Source: Muscardinus avellanarius (taxonomy: Eukaryota; Chordata; Mammalia; Rodentia; Gliridae). From it: a DNA stretch of 64,000 nt. The stretch is taken from positions 73,386,635 to 73,450,634 of the forward strand of contig OY726569.1 of assembly GCA_963383645.1 (NCBI GenBank). The letters are read 5' to 3'. The notes under the pieces were generated by a model that did no database searches, was not told the DNA's origin, and saw nothing but the letters and a program-made list of their open reading frames with translations. How positions within the stretch are numbered: the first letter of the stretch is position 1; each line of letters opens with the position of its first letter. Shown piece after piece: positions 56,105 through 64,000 of the stretch. The position numbers were made by a program, and so were the translations under genes.

Positions 56105-56725
56105 CAGTAGTCCCCCCTTATCCATGGAGGAAACATATCTTTGGTGAGAGATTGACAATAACTAATAATAATAATAAAAAATTGAAGCCAGCCGTGGTGG
56201 TGCACACTTGTAATCCCAGTACCTGGGAGGCTGAGACAGAAGGATAGAAAGTTCTCTGCCAGCCTCAGCTACTTAGTGAGGCCCTCCACAACCCTATTTC
56301 AAAATAAAGAATAAAAAATAGGGCTGGGAGTGTAGCTCAGAGGTAGAATGCCTCTGGGTTCAAACCCCCTAGTACTGCAAAAAAAAAAAAAAATTGAACA
56401 ATAACAACATGCTGTAACAAAAGTTATGTGAATGCCTTTCCCTCTCATGATACGGTGCCTGCACAATGAGCTGGAGTGAGCTAGTGGCCTTGGCCTCGTG
56501 ACGTAGCATTAGGCTACTACTCCCCTCCTGACACATCAGGAAGGGGGTCATCTCCATTTAGGAGCGGGAAAGTACAAAATTTCATCATGCTCCTCAGTAG
56601 GGCATATAATTTTAAACTTATGGATTATTTCTGAAATCTTTCATTTAATATTCTTGGAGCACAGTTAACACGGGTAGCTGGAACCATGGGAAGCAAAACC
56701 AAAGATAAAGTTGGATAACTATCCC
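56105..56725 (+). mobile_element. Tigger-family element (MER2-like), split by a SINE
   Basis: CAGTAGTCCCCCCTTATCC is the left terminal repeat. GACAATAACTAATAATAATA, ACAAAAGTTATGTGAATGCC and GTGACGTAGCATTAGGCTAC follow, with a decayed right end TTGGATAACTATCCC. It is too short to carry transposase. Confidence 0.85.
56187..56386 (+). mobile_element. B1-dID SINE in a Tigger element
   Basis: Dimer from GCCAGCCGTGGTGG to CCCTAGTACTGC plus A tail. AAAAATTGAA is repeated at both ends. Confidence 0.93.
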
Positions 56726-56984
56726 TCCAAGGCCCCTAACATCACTAACCCAAGGACAGCGCCAAAGGACAGGGGAATATCCCTAAATGTAATGCTTAGG
56801 GCCACCCAGGCAAAATAGAGTGCAGAATTAGAATTCGTATTTGGAAAACATGAGAACAAGCTGTCAGGCTCTCCTACCCCCCAGTAAACTGGCTTCCCAC
56901 AGACACACGCATCCTGACCTCATTGCTCCAAGGCCTCAGTGTGAGCCAATGGCCTCCACGCTGGGTAACCCAGTTGTGGGTCCG

Positions 56985-57175
56985 GTGCTTCTGCTGGCTG
57001 TGTGACTTCAGACAAAGCAGTTATCTTTCTGCCGAGCCTGTTTCCTCGTTTCTAATAATCTTTGCCTCCTCCCTGCCCCAGGAGGAAGCTGTGAGAATTC
57101 ACTGAGTAATGTCCACAAAGTACTTAGCTTGCAAGAGAAGAGTCACACGTAAACAGAAGATGATGATGATGATTG
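56985..57175 (+). mobile_element. MIR
   Basis: GGCTGTGTGACTTCAGACAAAG, CCTGTTTCCTCGTTTC and GTCCACAAAGTACTTAGC follow MIR. Confidence 0.75.
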
Positions 57176-57414
57176 TTGTGACAGCTGTTGGGTTCCCTTA
57201 GCTCTTCCCCAGCCCTTCATTTGCTGCTGATGGAAATTAACCTGCTGTGAGTCACCCCTGTCTTGTTCTCAAGGTTCAGTCTGGAGAATTTCCCCTTGAG
57301 CATCATGTTCATATCTAGCCACGTGGCCAATTGAAAAGACATCAGAGAACACGGCTACGAAAATACGATGTCACAACCTCCCTAACACCTGATTCCACTT
57401 TGCTTTTTATCCAC

Positions 57415-57572
57415 CAGACTATAATTTCTTAAGGGCAGGGACATCTGGGCAGCCAAGTTGCACAACTACAGGGGGCAGTATTCTCTAGCATTTAGTTTAC
57501 ACCCGATAAACATCTATCCAGTGGACCGATAAACGTCTGTTGAATGGATGGATGGGTGGATGGATTGATGGC
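57415..57572 (+). mobile_element. L2 LINE 3' end
   Basis: CTTAAGGGCAGGGACATCTG, GATAAACGTCTGTTGAATGG and the GGATGGATGGGTGG end are a clear L2 3' terminus. Confidence 0.82.
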
Positions 57573-57636
57573 ACACACTGCCCAGCTAATAGTTGAGTGG
57601 AGACTAATATTTTTGGATGCCCACCACGCACTATGT

Positions 57637-57785
57637 TTGAAGAGCATTTTATAGTCTTCATTTCATTGATTCCTCTCAGCAACCCTATGGGATCATGATG
57701 CTTTCTATTTTATGGTTGGGCAAACAGAATCTCAGGCACTGAATTGTTACCAAGGTCTTACACTGTAAAAATCTGAACCGAGACC
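57637..57785 (-). mobile_element. MIR
   Basis: GATTCCTCTCAGCAACCCTATG, then ATTTTATGGTTGGGCAAAC, are the reverse MIR. Confidence 0.78.
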
Positions 57786-58830
57786 TATGTGACTTGAATT
57801 TGAAAAGTAGGCAAACCCCTGAACCAAGATTAGCTGAGATAGCAACTTCAACAGGTATTCCAGCTGAACCAGAAAAGAACTAGTTTGGAGAGGTGTTGCC
57901 TAGTAGAGATAAAGAGGACTCATCGAACCAGGCTCTGGTAGCAAGTGCTGGTTGAAAAAGAGCCCACGTTTCAGTAGGTTTTCAGGCCCTTCAGAGGAGT
58001 CCATGGAGCTGGGGCAGAACCTCCTCTCTGTCTCTTTTTCCTCCACCACCCAGACTCCATCACATACATGCACACAAAATCCCTGCTGCAAGTTCTCCCC
58101 GTGGATACAAATATGCAGCCCATTTTCCTTTACCAACAAAACTCAAGTTTCTACAAGACTGGCAAGAAGCCAAGCCAAGGTCATAAGTAATGTGGACTAC
58201 ATAACGAACACGGAGTGTTCTTAGCCTCGGCACTGCTGAAACTCAAGAGTATGGGAGGCCACCTTTATTTTCCCTTCCCTACTGGGGACATTTTCCTAGG
58301 GTGAACTGCATTGGCATGACCCAGGTTCAACCCCTCCCTCCATTCCTGAGCTTGGTCGACCTTCGTTAGTCCTTTGATATAAGAACAATAATCTCTGGTC
58401 TGATATCAGAAGAAACTTATGCTTTCAGATTCCTACAATAGGCCTTGTTTGAGTAGCCGTCTTTAGGAAAGCCCATGGTAGGCAGTACATATTTACTCAG
58501 GCCTTGGCATTGGTAAAGGAATTTCTGACAGTTGAGAGGCCCTTCCAGCTGCGCGCATACCCCAAGGTGTGGTGGCTCCGCTCACCTGGGCCTGATATCT
58601 GCGGGTGCCTTGGCTAACTGCTGCCTGGAGGAGGCTGAGGAGAAAGCTGGTACAATTCCCCTTGTCCTGTCCAGAGACCCACCTCACTCAGCTCTTCCAA
58701 ACCCCAAGGAATGGGGTATCTAATAGGGAAATTTCACTTGTAAAGCTAAGACCTACAGGATAACCTCACTGATCCAAAAATATGTTCTTAAACTCGTGAG
58801 CTTACGTCTCATCTCTGCCAACACCTGCTC
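57786..58830. other. unassigned sequence
   Basis: No repeat or gene is recognised. Confidence 0.4.
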
Positions 58831-59228
58831 TGCTAGTTAGCCAGGGCTGCCATAACCAGATTCCAAAGACTGGGTGGTTTGAACTACAGATTCTTCTTGC
58901 CTCCTGGTTCTGGAAGCCAGAGGGCCACAATTAAAGTGTCGGCAGGTCCTGCCGCTTCTGAGGTTTCTCTCCTGGACCTATGTCTACAGGCCACCTTCCT
59001 GCCGTGCCCCCAGGGGGCTACTGTCTGTGTGCACGCACCCAAGGGTCTCTTTGTGTGACCAAGTTTCCTCCTTGAATAAGGACAATGGATCAGAGGCTGC
59101 CCTAATGGTTCATTTTTGATTCATCAGTTCCTTAAAGGCCTCGTTTCCAAATACAGTCATGTTCTGAGACACCAAGAATTAGGGTTCCACATATGAAACT
59201 TGGGGGTAACACAACTTGGCCCCACAGC
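58831..59228 (-). mobile_element. MLT1-like MaLR LTR
   Basis: GGGCTGCCATAACCAGATTCC, GACTGGGTGGTTTGAAC, GGTTCTGGAAGCCAG, TTCCAAATACAGTCATG and CATATGAAACTTGGGGG are in reverse MLT1 order and near full length. Confidence 0.85.
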
Positions 59229-60644
59229 ACCTGCTTTGAACAAATCACCTCCCCCCTCCCTGACTTTGCTTTCCTGACCTGGAACCCATTTCCCGAGGAA
59301 GACAGTGTGCTGTATGCCCGTGTGTGATGAATGTCAAGGACACAATCTCTGTCCAGTGAAGCCGTGAAGAGCCCGTGTGAGCTGTTCTTGGAAAGCCATC
59401 TGCGTCATCAGGAGGAGGTCCACAGACACCATCCAGCTGGAGGCCACCTCCCCTTTGGGGTTCTTTCTCCTCGCTTCCAAAGGCTTGTACACAGATTTGG
59501 AGTTGGGCACTCTAAGGTGAACTCGGGCCTCTATCAAGTATATAAAGAGACCAATTTCTGTGCCTGTAAGATACCTGCTATTTTTTGTTGTTGTTGTTGT
59601 TCATTTTTTCTCTGGGCCTCTGGTATAAAGATTGAGGTAATCATACTATTTGATTTGTGCCATCATCATGCCTGCTGCGTTTCCCCCAGCTCCAATAATC
59701 ACAAGTGTGTTTTTAGAGAGCCTTTAATGTGCATATCCTTGTAAAATATATGCTCTGATTTTGTGAGGGATTGTAGTTTCAATCTATAAATAGCATGCTG
59801 TAAATAGCATTTGGTTTCCTGCTTTTTTTACCCCCTCCCAATTCTAACACATTGTTATAGTATGGTATGTGCATATAATTCCCTGCTTCTGAGAGCTGTG
59901 CAGATCCCATAGTGTGCCCATCACGTTAACTTATCTAGGCTCTGGTGATAGGCTGCCATAAACGAGCCCAGAAGCCAACACCCTGATGGCCTAAGCAAGA
60001 GCTGTGTCGTATAAGAATCCCAGGGGGTGGTCTGTGCCCTCCTGACTGCTCCGAGCCCTCCAGACTCTCTCTGGCCAAGCAGATCTGTTTAATAGGGCAC
60101 TCAGGAATACCTTATCAGCTACGAGCAATACAATTCCCTGTTGGGGCATGGAGGTTTAACCCAGCGCACTGCATACCGGCTCTGGGGTCTTACAGAAGTC
60201 TCATCGCATGTCTGGAGCTCAAGGTCTTCTTTTACCAAGTGGGCATGCCAGGCAAGATCAGCTTGAGACCAGCCCAGCCACAGTGGGAGAGCAGAGGGGA
60301 GAGCCAGCTGATGGAGGAGTGACCGCTTCGGACCCCAGTGCTGGCTTTGAATTACTGGAGAAGACCATTTCCTCGCCCGACTCTGGGAACACAGACGTAA
60401 CGAGAGCCCTTTGACAACTAAAGGAAATAATGAGCATAAAGTACAGGGCCCGCTGAACAGAGATTCCAAGCACAGCGGTTCTCTTCTTTCTCTTCCCACC
60501 CCTCATCCCTGCCCCTGTTTCGTTTCTATTTATTTGTTTTGTGTGCCCAGTCAAAGAATTCAGCCTTGCTGCTGGTTAGGCTATGGATGTAGAAGGTTCC
60601 CTGGAAACGCTCACGAGAATTGGCAATGCAAAAGTGTCCAGAGA
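59229..60644. other. unassigned sequence
   Basis: A possible second LTR scrap (GATAGGCTGCCATAAACGAG, near 59950) and a doubled TAAATAGCAT (59787-59810) are noted. No gene is recognised. Confidence 0.4.
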
Positions 60645-60826
60645 TGAAACCACTGAATCATGAGGGACTTTAATCCCATCAGTGGATAAATCCGTTGCTG
60701 ATTAATCATTGAAGTGGATTTAGTGGGTGGCCAACAAATCCATCATCATATAGGCAGGTGGGTCGTGGCGGAAGGAGCCAGGTCATCGGGGATATGGCCC
60801 TGAGCAATATGCATACTTATATATTT
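60645..60826 (+). mobile_element. MaLR-like LTR fragment
   Basis: GAATCATGAGGGACTTTAATC, then GTGGGTCGTGGCGGAAGGAG and AGGTCATCGGGGATATGGCC, resemble the middle of MST-type LTRs. Confidence 0.5.
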
Positions 60827-60832
60827 CAGGAA

Positions 60833-61012
60833 GGTATTAGGTACTGAACCCAAGTGACACCTGAACTTTTCGATCTTTTTTCTAAATTCTGAAACAGTTT
60901 GCTAAGTTGCTGAGGATCTTTTGAGTCACTGAGGCTGGCCTTGAACCTGTGATCCTTCTGTTTCAGCCTCCCTGGTACTGGGATTATAGGTGTGCACCAC
61001 CACGCCAGACTT
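60833..61012 (-). mobile_element. old B1-dID SINE
   Basis: Diverged reverse dimer from GGTACTGAACCCAAGTGAC to GCACCACCACGCCAGAC. Confidence 0.8.
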
Positions 61013-61227
61013 TAAGATTCATATTTTCAAAGCGTGCAATTCAGTCCGGGCGTGGTGGCGCACGCTTGTAATCCCCGCGCTTGGGAGGCTGACACAGGAG
61101 GATCGCGCAGGTTCGAAGCCAGCCTCAGCTGTTTTAAGAGACCCTGTTTCCAAATAAAATATAAAATGGGTCTGGGAGTGTAGCCTGGAGGTAGAAGGCC
61201 CCTGGGTTCCATCCCCAGTATCACCAA

Positions 61228-61270
<43 letters not shown>

Positions 61271-61930
61271 ATAGTGTACAATTCAGTGTTTTTAACCTAT
61301 ATTCACAAAGTCATGTAACCATCACCACTATTTAATTGAAGGATATTTTATTCCCCCACTCCAGAAAGAAACTCTATGCCCTTTAGCAGCCATTCCCCAT
61401 TTCCTCCTCCCCTTGTCCTAGAAACCATTCATCTATTTTCTGTCCTCTATTCTGGGTATCTCATATAAGTGGAACCACTCGATATGTGGTTTTTGTGAGC
61501 GACGTGTTTTCAAGATTCATCTGCGTTATAACACGTACCAGTAGTCCAGTCATTTTTTATTGTTGAATAATATTCTACACTACGGCATACTACATTTGTT
61601 TATCTATAAATGCTTTTTGCCCATTATGTCTAAAATTTATATGAACATTCATGAACAAATTTTTGTCTGGACATATGTTTTCAATTCTCTTAGAATGGGA
61701 ATTCTTAGAAATGGAATTGCTGGCCATATGGAAACTCCATATTTAGCTTTATAGGGAACTTCCAAACTGTTTGCTAAAAAAAGCACTTTATAGCCCCACC
61801 AGCCAAATATAAGGGCTCTAATTTCTCTTAAACCTTACTGACACTTGTTGTTGTCTGTCTTTTCTATTTTAGGCCCTAAAGGATATGAAGTGGTATCCCA
61901 TTGTGATTTTGAAATGTGCAAAGCTTATAT
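61013..61930 (-). mobile_element. old L1 (L1M) 3' fragment with nested SINE
   Basis: GTGTACAATTCAGTGTTTTTAACC, CATATAAGTGGAACCACTCG, GAATAATATTCTACAC, GGAATTGCTGGCCATATGG and GTGGTATCCCATTGTG read as antisense L1M 3' sequence. Confidence 0.87.
61045..61273 (+). mobile_element. B1-dID SINE in L1
   Basis: Dimer with mixed subtype features and an AAAT tail. GTGCAATTCAG (61034-61044) and GTGTACAATTCAG (61274-61286) bracket it and restore the L1 when joined. Confidence 0.95.
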
Positions 61931-62085
61931 CAACAGCTTGATGGACTTTTGCTAATGTATACACCTGTGAAGTCACCATACCAACTGAGGTACCAGACAC
62001 GTCCCTTGTTCCACCTCCCAGCCACCCACCTCCTTCCTACCCAAGCAACAGCATCACAAATTAGTTTTCCTGTTCTTGAACACTG

Positions 62086-62087
<2 letters not shown>

Positions 62088-62133
<46 letters not shown>
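62088..62133 (+). repeat. (TA)n microsatellite
   Basis: About 23 uninterrupted TA units, a cruciform-prone and length-variable tract. Confidence 0.97.
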
Positions 62134-62136
<3 letters not shown>

Positions 62137-62146
62137 GGCTACATAA

Positions 62147-62345
62147 ACTGGGTGTGGTGTTGCACACTAATAATCCCAGTACTTGGGAGGCTGAGACAGG
62201 AGGATCTCAGGTTTGCGGCCATCCTCAGTTATTTAGTAAGATCCTGTTTCAAAATAAAAAATAAAAAAATAAAAAATAGGGCTGGGTGTGTCTCGGAGGT
62301 AGAAAGACCCTGGATTCAATCTCCAGTACCACATACACACACACA
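62147..62345 (+). mobile_element. B1-dID SINE
   Basis: Dimer from AACTGGGTGTGGTGTTGC to CAATCTCCAGTACC, with a CA then A tail. Confidence 0.9.
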
Positions 62346-62524
62346 AAAAAAAAAAAAAAAAATTAAAATGTTGTAGTAGTGGTTATTTCAGTTATTTGAT
62401 TTTTTTTGCTTCTATGTAGCACTCCATTGTTTGACTATAACCCATTTATTCATTCTCTTATTGGTATACATTTGTCTTGGCTCTACTTTGTACTTATTAT
62501 GGCTAAAACTACAAAAGCATTCTT

Positions 62525-62725
62525 TTTTGTGTGTGGTACTGAAGATTGAACCCAGGGGCATATTACCTCTGAGCTGCATCCCAGCCCTATTTTCTTCATT
62601 TTGAAACAGGGTCTCACTAAGCTGCGGAGGCCCTCACTAAGTAGCTGAGGCTGGCCATAAACCCAGATCCTCCTGTCTCAGCCTCCCGAGTCCTAGAATT
62701 ACAAGCGTGCATCACCACGCCCAGC
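62525..62725 (-). mobile_element. B1-dID SINE in L1
   Basis: Full reverse dimer. ACAAAAGCATTCTT before and ACAAAAACATTCTT after are the target-site duplication. Confidence 0.95.
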
Positions 62726-62930
62726 AACAAAAACATTCTTGTTCATTTCTTTTGGAGGTGTACGAGCTCACTTCTCTTTGGTATTTACCTCGGGTGGGAT
62801 TGCTGGGCTGTGGAGTAACTGTAGCTTTACTAGATGTCGCCGTGCCGTTTTCCAAAGTTGTGCCGACTTATACTCCTACAACATTGCTCTGTGCCCTCTC
62901 TGGCCCTTGAACATGTCAGTCTTTTTTTTA

Positions 62931-63146
62931 TTTTTATTTTTTCTTTTGTGGTACCGGGGATTGGACCAGGGGCATTCATTCTACCTCTGAGCTATACCCC
63001 CGGCCCTATTTTTATTCTTTATTTTGAAACAGGGTCTCACTGAGTTGTAAATGGCCTCGCTAAGTAGCTGGCCATGAACCGCGATCCTCCTGTCTCACTC
63101 GGCCTCCCAAATGCTGGGATTGCAAGCGTGCGCCACCACGCCCGGC
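62931..63146 (-). mobile_element. B1-dID SINE in L1
   Basis: Full reverse dimer ending CCACCACGCCCGGC. CAGTCTTTTTTTTA before and CAGTCATTTTTAAA after suggest the target. Confidence 0.93.
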
Positions 63147-63224
63147 AGTCATTTTTAAATTTTAGGTTCGAAGATTTCATTCGAGCACGTGAAAGTACCT
63201 CGAGGTATTTTTTGTTTTGTTTTG

Positions 63225-63301
63225 TTGCACTGCTGTGGATTGAACCCAGTGTCTTGTGCATGTTAGTTAAGTGGTCTACCACTGAATTACACTCTCAGCT
63301 C
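63225..63301 (-). mobile_element. lone ID element
   Basis: GGATTGAACCCAGTG (reverse B box) and CTACCACTGAATTACAC (reverse A box) enclose an ID body; moderately decayed. Confidence 0.82.
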
Positions 63302-63330
63302 TCAGGGTTGACTTATTTTTTATTGTTTTT

Positions 63331-63502
63331 AGTACTAGGGATGGAACCCAAGGGCACTGTACCACTGAGCTATACCCCAAGCCCGTTTTATTTTTTATTT
63401 TGAGACAAAGTCTCACTAAGTTCCCAGGCTGGCCTTGAATTCGCAGTCCTCCGCCTTGAGCCTCCAGTCACTGGGATGACAGGCAGGCAGGACCGTGCTG
63501 GG
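63331..63502 (-). mobile_element. old B1-dID SINE
   Basis: Reverse dimer with a shortened B1 half. GCTCTCAGGG occurs at 63298-63307 and 63503-63512. Confidence 0.87.
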
Positions 63503-63780
63503 CTCTCAGGGTCGTTCTAAAGTGTATTTTTCTGGCGACCGTCATGTTGAGTAGCTTTGTTTGTTGCGTTTATTCTGACACTTAGCTGCAGAGATCTGAA
63601 AGCCAATACTCACCTACTCTCTACCTGGCTCCAGGGAATGCTAAGGTCTAGAGTACCCCAGGCTCAGGTCTTTCCAGTCCAGAGCCTTAATTACACTTAG
63701 TGATTCTCTTTTTTTCACTCTACTAATTAAAGGAAACATTATTATGAAATAATTTAACATAATTTATTCTTTGTTTTTTG

Positions 63781-63977
63781 CAGTACTGGGATGGAACCGA
63801 GGGGCTTTCTACCCCCGGGCTATACTCTCAGACCTATTTTATATTTTATTTGGAAACAGGGTCTCACTAAGTTGCTGAGAGCCTCACTAAGTAGCTGAGG
63901 CTGGCTTCGAACCTGTGCGATCCTCCTGTCTCAGCCTCCCAAGCGCTGGGATTACAAGGGTGCGCCACCACACCCAG
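63781..63977 (-). mobile_element. B1-dID SINE
   Basis: Reverse dimer of the GGGCTTTC/GGGCTTCC subtype. TAATTTATTC lies on both sides. Confidence 0.94.
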
Positions 63978-64000
63978 CTGTGTAATTTATTCATTTTTAA

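Larger units (their letters stand above)
62365..63600 (-). mobile_element. second old L1 (L1M) 3' fragment, split by SINEs
   Basis: Antisense L1 pieces at 62365-62524, 62726-62930, 63147-63224 and probably 63513-63600. GCACTCCATTGTTTG, GGGATTGCTGGGCTGTGG and TTTTCCAAAGTTGTGCC cover the same L1 region as the fragment at 61013, so this is a separate copy. Confidence 0.75.

Noticed and set aside
60660..60720. Cluster of TAAT/GGATTA homeobox motifs as an enhancer
   Set aside because: The sequence on both sides reads like the middle of an MST-type LTR, so the motifs are more likely repeat-derived.

Overview
The window is nuclear DNA from a mammal, most likely a squirrel-family rodent (Sciuridae; ground squirrel or marmot is my best guess). 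The reason is the dominant repeat: about 45 copies of a dimeric SINE. Its first half is B1/7SL-like, starting GCCGGGCGTGGTGGCGCA. Its second half is an ID element derived from a tRNA, with GGGCTGGGGGTGTAGCTCAGAGGTAGAATGCCCC-type sequence split by an A-rich linker. This B1-dID structure is established for squirrels, dormice and mountain beaver. Lone ID elements, MIR, L2, old L1, MaLR LTRs and Tigger DNA transposons fill in the rest. All repeat assignments are from memory of consensus sequences; I could not run RepeatMasker.

No functional protein-coding gene, rRNA or tRNA gene can be supported. The open reading frames are short, mostly lie in repeats or microsatellites, and match no protein I recognise. 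The one gene-derived sequence is a dead processed copy of ribosomal protein L12 (RPL12) at 35287-35886, with frameshifts, a 34-bp internal duplication, a decayed poly(A) tail and probable target-site duplications. The window is therefore probably intergenic or deep intronic.

Layout: 0-7 kb is SINE-rich with nested copies at 0.86-1.33 and 6.03-6.39 kb. 7-20 kb is repeat-poor, with MIR, L2 and one MaLR LTR. 20-27 kb has SINEs and two related Tigger-type DNA transposons (21.7 and 26.2 kb). 27-32 kb has an L1 relic, a long polypurine tract and a stack of partial SINEs (31.2-31.8 kb). 32-39 kb has few repeats, a possible regulatory stretch (33.2-34.0 kb) and the RPL12 pseudogene. 39-42.3 kb is one old antisense L1 followed by an MaLR LTR, cut up by six SINEs. 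42-58 kb mixes MIR/L2 with SINE nests, notably a three-level nest at 46.6-47.3 kb and two SINEs in the same target at 50.1-50.5 kb. 58.8-64 kb holds an MLT1 LTR, two antisense L1 relics and another run of SINEs.

I looked for an undescribed biological system and found none I can defend. The strongest observations concern transposition history: nested insertions with readable target-site duplications, re-use of one target, apparent internal priming at the SINE linker, and microsatellites growing from SINE tails. A few repeat-free stretches with clustered factor-binding motifs are offered only as candidates for conservation testing.
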